A stretch of 44,679 nt of DNA from an uncultured Ruminococcus sp. GTDB taxonomy: Bacteria; Bacillota; Clostridia; Oscillospirales; Ruminococcaceae. The notes beneath the pieces were generated by a model that saw only the letters and a program-made list of their open reading frames with translations, made no database searches and was not told the DNA's origin. The DNA is taken from positions 1 through 44,679 of the forward strand of contig CANQVK010000022.1 of assembly GCA_947627275.1 (NCBI GenBank). Direction: 5' to 3'. The translations under genes were made by a program, and so were the position numbers. How positions within the stretch are numbered: the stretch's first letter is position 1; each line of letters starts with the position of its first letter. Below are positions 7,298 to 15,791 of the stretch, piece after piece.

Positions 7298-9499
7298 TCA
7301 CGAATTCAGGATCACAACCTGTTCAAGTGTAAATCCGTCTTTATCAAGCTGTACCTTGTGACCGTCCTGCATGACTGTATGATTGAACGTGATCAGCTCA
7401 ACATTCATTGCGTCTTTCGGCACGGTAAAGGTAATGATAGCTGTTCCTGTCTCATCAAATGTGTATTCTCCGAGACGCGTATCCTCGTTGTTAAACCATT
7501 TTCCGGTCGTTCCGTCCTCATTGGCGATAGTCGGATTCCAATAGCCGAACGCCATGTTGAGCGTATTGCCGGGCGTTCCCTTGAAAGTACATTTAACCGT
7601 TTTTTCGGCGCATCCGTTGCGGAGTTTCCATTGCGCAGTTTTGGTTTTTGTAAACGATATTTCAGTCGGCATAACTATCTCTGTACTCCATTTTGTGATC
7701 ATACGCCTGAGCATACAAAGATCATACACATCGAGCATATTATCTTTACACAGATCTGCGGCTTCCCAGTTTTTCAGCTGCACGTCCGGCTTTGCAAGCA
7801 GCCAGTCCTGCAACAAACGGACGTCTTGAATATTTACTGTTCCGTCCATGTTTACATCGCCCGGCATAGAATATTCATCGTCTGTCAGTTCGATCTGAAC
7901 GACTGAAAGCGCAGGAAGCTCCAATGTAAACGTGTTGTCCGTAATTCCCGTAATTGTTTGCAGAAGCCGAATCTCGCTGGAATCCGATGTGATTCCGTAG
8001 ATCTTAGCAGAATCATAGTCTGCTCCGGATGTGATCTGAATATTCGCATTCTGCGTGTCCGTCTGACTCTTGTTCATGAGTACAATGTTCATCTTTGACT
8101 CGTCCGTTCCGTTGATCGAAGCATATACGGAACTTTTTTCAATGTCAGAGCGTTCCGCCTGCACAAGCGTATCGCCGAACTTCGCACCGCTGCCGTCGTA
8201 GTTTGTATACAGATTCATAGCGGCGTGGGTGTAGCTTTCATCGTCAGCAACAGCCCAGCTATTCGCCATATAGACGCCGTATTCTGCGAAAATGCCAAGC
8301 GCATCCGCCTCTGCGATCGCACCGGAAATCTGATTGCCTCCGCCGAAGCTATATTCCGTAAACGAGAGCTTAGTGCCGGGATAATATTCCTCGATCGACT
8401 TGTTGATCAGCGGCATAAGCGGCAGAAACTTTTCATTATACTGTCCTATCCAGCTATCCTCTGTATAAGTTGCGTCCCAAAGCGACCGAGGCGCTTGCAG
8501 TCTCGCTTCAATGCAGTCTGTGTGCGTGCTATCCTGACAGGACGTAACTCTCTCCTGCCCTTTTGCTTCGGAATAATAGTGCAGGTCAAGCACATCAATA
8601 AGACGTTTGCCGTTTTCTTTCTCTGCCTTTGCCATTTCGTCCAGATAATAGGAAATAAACCAATTGTAGCCTTTTCCCACAGTCTCCCAATCGACGGCAT
8701 TGTTGAAGGATTTGTACGCATTGAATCCGTACATTACACCGCCGTATATTTCTGCGCCGGGATCAACGGATTTGACAGCGGATGCAAATTCAATGGATTT
8801 GCTGACGATCTCCTCGCAGGTCGTTTTCTCCGGATGCATTCTTGCGTGGGTTCCCGACCAGATACCCGGCTCATTATCAAGGCAATAGCCCTGAATGCCT
8901 GTTTTAGTACCTGAATCGCCGAGTGTTTGTACTAGATAATTTACATATTCATCCATATATACGCAGTTGTCCTCTGTATCAGGAAGAAGTGAAAAAGGCG
9001 CGTTCTTTGATGCCCTGACCGGAATCCAGCGGTCGGACGGAGCGATCTCCTCCTCGGTAACTTCGCCGTCCATATCAGCTGAAACATAGCCTGCCATTTG
9101 CAGAGTCGTAACCTTGTAATCGGTATTTTGCGCTGCCATTTCCCGTGCAAAATCCAGCGCCACAGAACCGGGGATCGCCATCTTATCCTTTTTGAAATTG
9201 ACAAGATAGGCGTCGGAATAGTGTTTATAGTCTCTGCCTGCCGAAGAAGCGTTAGTCTCCCAGTTATAAGCTGAAAAGCGGTTACCGCCCTGACGTGCGG
9301 AAAATGTTGTCACCGGCGGGGTCTCGCCGCTTCTGGAATTGTTGATCCCGTAGATATACGGACTGATCGACCTGCGATAGCCTGCGGTATCGACTGTTAC
9401 ATTCAGGTCATAGCTGCCTTCGGCGCTGACCGGCGTAACAGCCACAGTGAACGTACTAAGCGCCAATACTGATGTAACGGCTGTAAGAATTCGTTTCAT
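7298..9499 (-). CDS. secreted GH44 endoglucanase/xyloglucanase with internal dockerin
   Basis: The 733-aa protein is a cellulosomal enzyme. A signal peptide (1-26, ending PVSA) is followed by a GH44 catalytic region (about 30-535). It shows the family motif RQGGNRFSAYNWETNAS, likely acid/base Glu210 in CLDNEPGIW and likely nucleophile Glu382 in SFTEYSFGGGN. GH44 enzymes cut beta-1,4-glucan and xyloglucan. A type I dockerin with two calcium loops follows (about 546-603, GDVNMDGTVNIQD and ADLCKDNMLDVYD). The C-terminal 120 residues (about 612-733) form an aromatic-rich, beta-sandwich-like module I cannot name. The start at 9499 is chosen because it begins the signal peptide; a TTG at 9610 would add 37 residues before it. 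Ribosome site AGAGGAAG. Confidence 0.92.
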   Translation of the reverse strand: MKRILTAVTSVLALSTFTVAVTPVSAEGSYDLNVTVDTAGYRRSISPYIYGINNSRSGETPPVTTFSARQGGNRFSAYNWETNASSAGRDYKHYSDAYLVNFKKDKMAIPGSVALDFAREMAAQNTDYKVTTLQMAGYVSADMDGEVTEEEIAPSDRWIPVRASKNAPFSLLPDTEDNCVYMDEYVNYLVQTLGDSGTKTGIQGYCLDNEPGIWSGTHARMHPEKTTCEEIVSKSIEFASAVKSVDPGAEIYGGVMYGFNAYKSFNNAVDWETVGKGYNWFISYYLDEMAKAEKENGKRLIDVLDLHYYSEAKGQERVTSCQDSTHTDCIEARLQAPRSLWDATYTEDSWIGQYNEKFLPLMPLINKSIEEYYPGTKLSFTEYSFGGGNQISGAIAEADALGIFAEYGVYMANSWAVADDESYTHAAMNLYTNYDGSGAKFGDTLVQAERSDIEKSSVYASINGTDESKMNIVLMNKSQTDTQNANIQITSGADYDSAKIYGITSDSSEIRLLQTITGITDNTFTLELPALSVVQIELTDDEYSMPGDVNMDGTVNIQDVRLLQDWLLAKPDVQLKNWEAADLCKDNMLDVYDLCMLRRMITKWSTEIVMPTEISFTKTKTAQWKLRNGCAEKTVKCTFKGTPGNTLNMAFGYWNPTIANEDGTTGKWFNNEDTRLGEYTFDETGTAIITFTVPKDAMNVELITFNHTVMQDGHKVQLDKDGFTLEQVVILNS

Positions 9500-9652
9500 A
9501 ATGTAATTTCTTCCTCTCTGTTTAACGGACGAAGTCCGTCCTTTTAGTATTTCCTGTATAAAAAGTCGTTTTTTAACTTCTATGATCTGTTTGAAATCTT
9601 TATCTCCCAATGTCCTGCTTTTGCATAATAGCCCATTTAATCACCCCATTTT

Positions 9653-9681
9653 ATACTATCATTTTGAACGTGTTTTGTCAA
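9653..9681 (-). promoter_or_regulatory. sigma-A promoter of the GH44 gene
   Basis: On the minus strand: TTGACA (9681-9676), 17-nt spacer, TAGTAT (9658-9653). It gives a leader of about 145 nt. It is back-to-back with the promoter for the condensation-domain operon. Confidence 0.7.
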
Positions 9682-9760
9682 GTCCGAATTAGTTTCCGAG
9701 AATGTCTGTTGTTCACAATTTGTTTACTTGTTCAAAAACCGGGCTTTATGCAATATTTCA

Positions 9761-9789
9761 TTGACATTTTGGCGAATTTATGTTATTAT
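9761..9789 (+). promoter_or_regulatory. sigma-A promoter of the C-T-A operon
   Basis: TTGACA (9761-9766), exactly 17 nt, then TATTAT (9784-9789). The transcript would carry a leader of about 190 nt. Within it, an 8-bp A/T-rich hairpin (AACTGTTT 9819-9826 with AAACAGTT 9844-9851) is followed by Ts, which could act as a weak attenuator. Confidence 0.7.
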
Positions 9790-9985
9790 ATAGTTAAAGC
9801 AGTTGAAACTTATAAAGGAACTGTTTTCACACATTGAAATGCTAAACAGTTTTTAAGAAACGCAGGACATCGCATACGGTTATATATCCGCTTTTATAAA
9901 TAACAGCGAGTATAACATCAAATCAATTTAATCATTCGGAACCTTTCTTAATTAAAAAAAGTTCTGAGCAATCGGAGGTGTATCT

Positions 9986-11386
9986 ATGGAAAAAATTATC
10001 GGCGGCATCAAGCGCGAATGCTATCCTCTCACAGCAGCGCAAATGGTGCATATCTACACGCTTTCTTTAAGCCCTACCCACGAGATCGTGAATATCGGCA
10101 CAGGACAATACCTGAAAACAGGACTTAATATTTCAGTTCTTCGTGAGGCTCTTAATCGTGCTGTGGAACGTTGCGAGTCTATGCGTATGCGTATCTGGAA
10201 GGATCCTGATACGGGCGAGCTGTTGCAGTATATCATGCCCTATGAAAACAAGTATTTTGAGTATTACGACTTCTCTGCACTGACAGAGGAGAAAGCCCAT
10301 GCGATCCTTGACCGTTGGACTTCTCAGCCGTTCGATACCTTTGGCGGCGAACTCTCACGAATCGTTATCGTGTCAATGCCGAATGGGTACAACGGCTATT
10401 ATTTCAACGTTCATCATTGCTGTATGGATTCATGCTCCGTTATTACTTTCACAAAGGATGTAATGGACATCTACTGTCATCTCATGTACGATCTGCCGTA
10501 TCCAAAGCCAATGGCGTCTTATATAGAATCGGTAAAGAAGGACCTTGAATACAACGGCAGCAAAAAGCAGCTTCGCGATGCTCAATTCTGGCAGAATGTT
10601 CTGAACCAGCCTGAACCGATGTATACCGATTATACCGGTCCCGGAAGAATGATACAGTGGCGTAAGGAGAACCCCGATCAGCGCTGGGGCGTGCTTTCCA
10701 CAAAAACAGGCGCGGGAAGAACCGTAACCTATGATTTAAGCGTGGATTCCACCAACAAGATCCTGCGTTTTTCCGAGGAACATAATATTCCTGTAAGCGT
10801 TGTGATACTTCATGCGATCAGAACAGTGCTTTCAAAATTTAACAACAATGAAACCGATGTCACGATCAAGGATTTCGTAAGCCGGCGTTCCACGTTGCAA
10901 AATAAACGCAGCGGCGGCGTCAGAATGCACTGTTTTGACCTGCGTACAATTATTGATCTTGACAAAACGGTGCTGGAATCTATGGAGATCATCAACAAGG
11001 CTCAGCAGGAACTGTTTCTTCATGCCGATTATCCGACGTTGGGATTCTACGGTCAGCAGCGTCAGATATTCGGTTATCCGCAGGGAGGATGCTATCAGAG
11101 CGTCAGCTTCACATATCAGAACGCAACCCTTAAAAGTCTTGTTCCATATCTGAAGGACATTCCCGTAAAGAGCAGATGGTACAACAGCGGCAGACAGCCG
11201 CAGCCGCTTTATATTACTGCCATGCACCGTTTCGGCGACGGCGGTCTGACATTCCACTTCGGGTATCAATCCGAGCTTGTTACGCCTCAGGAAATTGAGT
11301 TCCTGTATTATTTTACGGGACGCGTTCTGTTCCGCAGCATCGAAAACCCTAATAAGACTATTCAAGAAATCATTGATATGACTTGA
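9986..11386 (+). CDS. stand-alone condensation-domain protein (NRPS C-domain superfamily)
   Basis: The 466-aa protein covers one complete condensation-domain fold and nothing else. The active-site motif HHxxxD is present as His143-His144-Cys-Cys-Met-Asp148 in NVHHCCMDS, and the N-terminal YPLTAAQ (13-19) matches the first C-domain core motif. Such domains join an acyl or aminoacyl group held on a carrier protein to an amine or alcohol acceptor. The last motif position is Ser rather than Gly (HHxxxDG), a modest deviation. It is the first gene of a three-gene unit, with CGGAGGTG before the ATG, followed by a carrier protein and an AMP-ligase. There is no signal peptide. Acceptor and product are unknown. 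Confidence 0.82.
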   Translation: MEKIIGGIKRECYPLTAAQMVHIYTLSLSPTHEIVNIGTGQYLKTGLNISVLREALNRAVERCESMRMRIWKDPDTGELLQYIMPYENKYFEYYDFSALTEEKAHAILDRWTSQPFDTFGGELSRIVIVSMPNGYNGYYFNVHHCCMDSCSVITFTKDVMDIYCHLMYDLPYPKPMASYIESVKKDLEYNGSKKQLRDAQFWQNVLNQPEPMYTDYTGPGRMIQWRKENPDQRWGVLSTKTGAGRTVTYDLSVDSTNKILRFSEEHNIPVSVVILHAIRTVLSKFNNNETDVTIKDFVSRRSTLQNKRSGGVRMHCFDLRTIIDLDKTVLESMEIINKAQQELFLHADYPTLGFYGQQRQIFGYPQGGCYQSVSFTYQNATLKSLVPYLKDIPVKSRWYNSGRQPQPLYITAMHRFGDGGLTFHFGYQSELVTPQEIEFLYYFTGRVLFRSIENPNKTIQEIIDMT

Positions 11387-11400
11387 TGGAGGTAAGAAAA

Positions 11401-11625
11401 ATGCTTGAAAAACTGATAGAACTTATTACACAGTATATAGACATTGAGCCTGATGAGATAAAAGAAGAATCACGTATCATGGAGGATATAGGCTTTAATT
11501 CCTATGACTTCATGTGTATGCTTGGCGACTGCGAGGATGCTTTTGATGTTGAGATCGACGAGGCGGAGGCAGCAGGCAGTAAGACTGTCGGAGCATTGCT
11601 GACATATCTTGGAGGACTGAAATAA
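11401..11625 (+). CDS. acyl/peptidyl carrier protein
   Basis: The 74-aa acidic four-helix carrier protein has the 4'-phosphopantetheine attachment serine at Ser34 in GFNSYDFM, replacing the more usual DSL. It would hold the substrate activated by the ligase encoded next. The ATG at 11401 is chosen because GGAGG lies at 11389-11392 and just before; in-frame starts at 11383 and 11386 would overlap this site. Its stop overlaps the start of the next gene (TAATG), so the two are translationally coupled. No phosphopantetheinyl transferase gene is in view. Confidence 0.85.
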   Translation: MLEKLIELITQYIDIEPDEIKEESRIMEDIGFNSYDFMCMLGDCEDAFDVEIDEAEAAGSKTVGALLTYLGGLK

Positions 11626-13133
11626 TGGCAGAAATCGCAACATTGAAAGAACTGGTCTGCCGTGCTGATACAGTATTCGGTGACGAGCCTTTTGTACGGG
11701 AGTATCTTCATCGTGAACTGCGTGATAAGAGCTTCCGCACATTCCGTCAGGACTGCGACTGCTTTGCTGTCTGGATTCAGGCGCATTTCCCGGACGGCGT
11801 ACACGCTGCCATTGTAGGCTCTACAAGCTATGAGTACCTTGCGGCGTGGTTTGGTATTCAGTGCAGCGGAAATGTGACCGTACCGCTGGACAATGCCAAT
11901 CCTGCGGAGAAGATCGCCGATGAAGTCAATCGTTCGGATAGTGAGATCATCATTGTGGATAAGCGTCACGAGGGCGATATTGAACAATTCAGAAAGCTAT
12001 GTCCGCAGGTGAAATACTTCGTTCATCTTCATGAAAAGCAGGAGAATACGCTCTATCTTGCCGATATAATCAGCGAATACAGCGGTAAAACGCCCGACAG
12101 CGATCCGAAGGAAGATGATCTTGCGGCGATCCTTTTCACCTCGGGAACAACGGGACAAAGCAAGGGCGTTATGCTCAGCAATGGAAATCTTATTGATAAC
12201 GCTACCTGCGAGCCGGATCAGAATTACCGCGGTAAAAAGCGTATGACAGTGCTGCCGATACATCATGTGTTCTGCTTCACCTGTGATGTTCTATGCGCAT
12301 TGTGGTATGGCAGAATACTTTGTGTGAACGATTCTCTCATGCGTATTCCTAAGAATCTTAAAATATTTCAGCCGGACGATACTACATTTGTGCCGATGAT
12401 CGCGGCTTCTATTCTGTCGAAAATGCAGCTTGCTGCGGAGAAGAAGCCCGATAAAATTGCAATTGGCAAAGAAACTTTCGGTGAGAATTTCAGCGTTATC
12501 TATACAGGCGGAGCATATCTGAGTCCCGAGATCATCAAGGGTTACGAGGAATTTGGAATCGACATTGCGCAGGGGTATGGAATGACGGAATGTTCCCCGC
12601 GTATCTGCACAGGCGTTAAGGGCTGTCCTAAACCCACGTCCGTGGGCAGACGAGTTCCCGGCTGTGAGATTCGCATTGTGGACGGGGAGATCTGCGTGAA
12701 GAGCAGATCCGTTATGCAGGGATATTACAAAAATCCGGAAGAAACAGCTAAGGCTATGACTGAGGACGGTTGGCTGAAAACAGGCGATCTGGGCTATGTC
12801 GATGATGACGGATATGTCTACATCACAGGCAGGAAAAAGAATCTTATCATTTTATCCAATGGCGAAAATGTTTCACCAGAGGAAATTGAGAATCAATTTG
12901 CCTGCTGCAAGCCTGTGAAGGAAATCGTTGTTTATGAAAAGGATAATCTGATTACGGCGGAGGTATATCCGAATCCCGATTACGTATCCGAGAATATTGA
13001 AGCTGATATTCAGCAGAAAATTGATGATGTAAATATGGGATTTCCACCTGCAAAACGTATTGCGAAACTGGTTATCAGAGATACTGAATTTCCTAAAACA
13101 GCTTCTAAGAAAATTATTCGCAGCTTGCTGTAA
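11625..13133 (+). CDS. AMP-dependent acyl/amino-acid ligase (adenylation enzyme)
   Basis: The 502-aa ANL-superfamily enzyme activates a carboxylic acid as an acyl-AMP and passes it to a thiol, here presumably the adjacent carrier protein. Motifs in order: P-loop-like LFTSGTTGQSKG (170-181), GYGMTECSP (about residue 318), the TGDLGYVDDDGYVYITGRKK hinge region and the C-terminal lysine motif PKTASKK. The SGTTGxSKGVMLSN form is commoner in fatty-acyl ligases than in amino-acid-specific A-domains, so a fatty or other organic acid is my preferred substrate, but this is inference. Full length, no fused carrier domain. A strong terminator ends the operon four bases after the stop. Confidence 0.85.
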   Translation: MAEIATLKELVCRADTVFGDEPFVREYLHRELRDKSFRTFRQDCDCFAVWIQAHFPDGVHAAIVGSTSYEYLAAWFGIQCSGNVTVPLDNANPAEKIADEVNRSDSEIIIVDKRHEGDIEQFRKLCPQVKYFVHLHEKQENTLYLADIISEYSGKTPDSDPKEDDLAAILFTSGTTGQSKGVMLSNGNLIDNATCEPDQNYRGKKRMTVLPIHHVFCFTCDVLCALWYGRILCVNDSLMRIPKNLKIFQPDDTTFVPMIAASILSKMQLAAEKKPDKIAIGKETFGENFSVIYTGGAYLSPEIIKGYEEFGIDIAQGYGMTECSPRICTGVKGCPKPTSVGRRVPGCEIRIVDGEICVKSRSVMQGYYKNPEETAKAMTEDGWLKTGDLGYVDDDGYVYITGRKKNLIILSNGENVSPEEIENQFACCKPVKEIVVYEKDNLITAEVYPNPDYVSENIEADIQQKIDDVNMGFPPAKRIAKLVIRDTEFPKTASKKIIRSLL

Positions 13134-13136
13134 CGA

Positions 13137-13170
13137 AAACACCGCACAGGGATTGTGCGGTGTTTGTTTA
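13137..13170 (+). terminator. terminator of the C-T-A operon
   Basis: A perfect 12-bp stem (AAACACCGCACA 13137-13148 with 13154-13165) has a 5-nt loop and T-rich sequence after it. The following 260 bases (13171-13432) hold no gene or other structure that I can see. Confidence 0.9.
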
Positions 13171-13432
13171 TACTTGACGCTATTTATTTTTCGTGTAGCA
13201 AAATATGTGAAGATAAAGAAGCAAAGTTTGTTTGCCGTGATAAGGAATAATAAAAAAGTTACACGTTTCTGCTTGATGGTTCTTCAAAAACAGCTTAAAT
13301 TCTGAGAAAAATCAATGTTGCAAGAATAGGTCGAAAAAATTTTAATGTCATGCAGCACAAAATATTTCAAAAAATCTGTCGTATTATATGGAAGCATGAA
13401 AAAAGATAAATAAAAAAATCAATTAAAACGTA

Positions 13433-13461
13433 TTGACGTTGAGCCTGAAATATTATATAAT
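13433..13461 (+). promoter_or_regulatory. sigma-A promoter of the rpe-rnf-like operon
   Basis: TTGACG (13433-13438), 17 nt, TATAAT (13456-13461). The predicted start point near 13468 leaves almost no room before an ATG at 13471, which helps decide the rpe start. Confidence 0.75.
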
Positions 13462-13497
13462 AAGTATGTAATGCTGTTAAAAAGGAATGATGTAATT

Positions 13498-14154
13498 TTG
13501 GTTACAGAAGTATCGGCTTCTATTTTAAGCGCCGATCCGCTTGATTTCGGTTCGGAGATGAAAAAAGTCGAAAAATCAGGAGCGGAAATGCTCCATTTCG
13601 ATGTTATGGACGGAATTTTTGTCAATAATATTACTTACGGAATACCGCTGCTTAAAGCGATGCGCCGTAAAGCAGACATAATTCTTGACGTCCACCTTAT
13701 GATAACCGATCCGCTTAAATATGTAAAGGAATTTGCGGAAAACGGAGCGGATATTATAACCTTTCATCTTGAAAGCGAAAGCGATACGGAAGAAACCGTA
13801 AACGCCATACGCATGACAGGGGCAAGGGCAGGAATTGCAATAAAGCCGGGAACTTCCGCAGAAGCCGTATTTCCATACGTCAAAGATGTTGATATGGTAC
13901 TTGTCATGACTGTAGAGCCGGGCTTCGGCGGACAAAAATTTATGGATATGAGCCAAAAGATCGCAGCTATAAGAAAGTATGCGGACGAACACAGAAGCGA
14001 CCGTCCTCTCGATATACAGGTTGACGGCGGAATAGACGATAAAACTGCCGTTATTGTTAAAAATGCTGGAGCAAATATTCTCGTTTCGGGAAGCTACCTT
14101 TTTAATGCGGAAAATATGGCGGAGGCTGTCGGAAAGTTAAAGGAAGATATTTGA
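13498..14154 (+). CDS. rpe: ribulose-phosphate 3-epimerase
   Basis: The enzyme interconverts ribulose-5-phosphate and xylulose-5-phosphate in the pentose phosphate pathway. Family signatures of the TIM barrel are present: SASILSAD near the N-terminus, LHFDVMDGIFV, DVHLMITDP, MTVEPGFGGQKF and the phosphate-binding DIQVDGGID and GSYLF. I choose the TTG at 13498 because AAAGGA (13481-13486) precedes it, the promoter -10 ends at 13461 and this gives the usual length (218 aa). An ATG at 13471 would add nine unconserved residues and lie three bases from the transcript start. It is followed four bases later by an RnfD-like gene. Confidence 0.93.
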   Translation: MVTEVSASILSADPLDFGSEMKKVEKSGAEMLHFDVMDGIFVNNITYGIPLLKAMRRKADIILDVHLMITDPLKYVKEFAENGADIITFHLESESDTEETVNAIRMTGARAGIAIKPGTSAEAVFPYVKDVDMVLVMTVEPGFGGQKFMDMSQKIAAIRKYADEHRSDRPLDIQVDGGIDDKTAVIVKNAGANILVSGSYLFNAENMAEAVGKLKEDI

Positions 14155-14158
14155 ACTG

Positions 14159-15172
14159 ATGCAGAATAAAGTAAAATCACAGCGTTTTATATGGATAGAC
14201 ATAATGTTGACTCTTATTGCGCTTATTATCATGGGGTATTTTTATTATGGGATCCGTGCAGTATTTTTGTGCGGCGTATGCGTTGCGTCATCTCTTGCGG
14301 CGGAGATAATTTCGCTGCGCCTGATGAAGCGAAAGTTCACCGCCGATGACCTTACATGTATTTCGGACGCCCTGATATTATCGCTTATGCTTCCGGCGGT
14401 AATGGATTACACGATCGCAGCAATAGCCTGCGGTTTCGCGGTAACAGTTAAAAACATATTCGGCGGAAGGAAGAACATTGTATTTTCGCCTGCGGCTGCC
14501 GGATATGTGTTTCTGTTGACTTCATGGAAAAGCAGCGTGCTTATGTTTACCGAACCGCATGTTCATACAGGATTGTTTGAAAAAGCAACGGAACTTGTAA
14601 GCTCAGCAAGTCACAATTTCAACACTACAGGAAGAATGAACTATACCGATTTTGAGATACTCATGGGAAACGTCAGCGGACCTACGGGAGCTGTCAGCAT
14701 ACTTTTGCTTGCGGTAGCGGCTCTGGTGCTGATACTCAGACGAGATATTTCTTTCGGAGCGTTTATAGGAATGCTTATGGGAACTTCTCTGCTTTCATTT
14801 ACTGTTCCCATGTGCAGCGGCCTACTGGATTCCGTAAAATATACTTTTTCCACAAATATGGTGCTATTTGCGGCTGTGTATATCGTTTCGGATAAGCGGG
14901 TAGCTCCCGAACGAAATTATTTTTCGTTTTTCTACGGCATTTTCATTTCGCTTTTTTCCTATATACTGATAATTACAACGGCTGCGGAAAATGCGATAGT
15001 TATTGCGTCGATACTTTTTACGCCCGTTTCGCTCGGCTTTAAAAATCTTGAAAGGTATATTGCGCGTTTGGAGGCGGAAGAAGAGGCAGCGGTCAGGAGG
15101 AATTTAGAAATTTATTTTGAAAAGTGCAGACAAAAATACAGATCCGCAGAAAGGTTGAACAATGACGAATAA
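14159..15172 (+). CDS. RnfD/NqrB-like membrane subunit
   Basis: The 337-aa protein has about eight to ten membrane segments. RnfD and NqrB carry covalently bound FMN and form part of ion-pumping NADH:ferredoxin or NADH:quinone complexes. Conserved features are FGGRKNIVFSPAAAG (101-115), matching the family GGxGxNxFNPA, and NVSGPTGA (171-178). The latter lies where the family has its flavin-bearing S/T-G-A-T motif, here with Pro instead of Ala (SGPT, Thr176). An unusual cytosolic C-terminal helix (about 295-337) is rich in Glu, Arg and Lys. Start and stop overlap neighbours tightly (4 nt after rpe, 11 nt into the next gene). Family membership is confident; whether FMN is attached is uncertain. 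Confidence 0.8.
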   Translation: MQNKVKSQRFIWIDIMLTLIALIIMGYFYYGIRAVFLCGVCVASSLAAEIISLRLMKRKFTADDLTCISDALILSLMLPAVMDYTIAAIACGFAVTVKNIFGGRKNIVFSPAAAGYVFLLTSWKSSVLMFTEPHVHTGLFEKATELVSSASHNFNTTGRMNYTDFEILMGNVSGPTGAVSILLLAVAALVLILRRDISFGAFIGMLMGTSLLSFTVPMCSGLLDSVKYTFSTNMVLFAAVYIVSDKRVAPERNYFSFFYGIFISLFSYILIITTAAENAIVIASILFTPVSLGFKNLERYIARLEAEEEAAVRRNLEIYFEKCRQKYRSAERLNNDE

Positions 15173-15791
15173 AAAACGCCCCCTGCTTGAGGGACTTATC
15201 AGTGGAAATACGGTGCTTTCGGGACTTATGGTAATATCGCCTGTAATAGTGTGCGGCAACACGGTCATGAACGCGCTCGCTCTTATATATGCGTTTTCGG
15301 CAATAACCTTTCTTTCCGTAATGATCGGCTCGTTTATTCCGAAAAAACTGCCCTATGGTATGAAGATCGTGATATATGCTGTGATCGCTTCGATAATATA
15401 TATTCCGGTCAAGGCGGCGGCTGAGGAGTTTTTTCCTGATATTATCCCGAGAATAGGAATATATTTTATGCTTATTGCCGTAAACTCTCTTATAACCGTT
15501 CAGACGGAGGCAAAATTCTATCGCATGTCGAGAGGAAAAATGACTGTTTCGCTTATACTTCATATACTCGGATTCGATGCGGTTATGCTGATAATTGCGG
15601 CAGTCAGGGAGCTTTTGGCATACGGCACGTTCTGCGGCAGGATCGTCGATGCGGATATACTTATAAGCGGACTTGGAGCGCCATTCGGAGGTTTCATACT
15701 GCTGGGAGTATTCTGCGGAATTTATCGAGGAATTGGCGATGCGATGAGACATGATGACGATGTATCGGGAGGTGACGGCGAATGTTTCTGA
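15162..15791 (+). CDS. RnfE/NqrD-like membrane subunit lacking cluster cysteines
   Basis: The 209-aa protein has about six membrane segments and ends REL-x-GTFCGR followed by LGAPFGGFILLG, as in RnfE/NqrD. In characterised Rnf/Nqr complexes each of RnfE and RnfA supplies two cysteines, in an LCP motif and an NC motif, to an intramembrane [2Fe-2S] cluster. Here both positions are serine: ISP (Ser26) instead of LCP, and AVNSLI (Ser109) instead of VNC. A stray cysteine occurs at 31. The start overlaps the previous gene by 11 bases and the end overlaps the next by 10, so the three are co-translated. Confidence 0.8.
   Translation: MTNKKRPLLEGLISGNTVLSGLMVISPVIVCGNTVMNALALIYAFSAITFLSVMIGSFIPKKLPYGMKIVIYAVIASIIYIPVKAAAEEFFPDIIPRIGIYFMLIAVNSLITVQTEAKFYRMSRGKMTVSLILHILGFDAVMLIIAAVRELLAYGTFCGRIVDADILISGLGAPFGGFILLGVFCGIYRGIGDAMRHDDDVSGGDGECF

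Noticed and set aside
8225..8914. A long frame opposite the GH44 gene
   Set aside because: It has no ribosome site or recognisable protein features, and the opposite strand encodes a well-supported enzyme.
9500..9610. TTG at 9610 as the start of the GH44 enzyme
   Set aside because: It would place 37 charged residues in front of a clear signal peptide.
9796..9985. A T-box or known riboswitch in the C-T-A operon leader
   Set aside because: I found no conserved T-box core or other riboswitch core; only a weak A/T hairpin is present.
13471..13497. ATG at 13471 as the rpe start
   Set aside because: It would lie about three bases from the predicted transcript start and adds nine residues not found in the family; TTG 13498 has a ribosome site.
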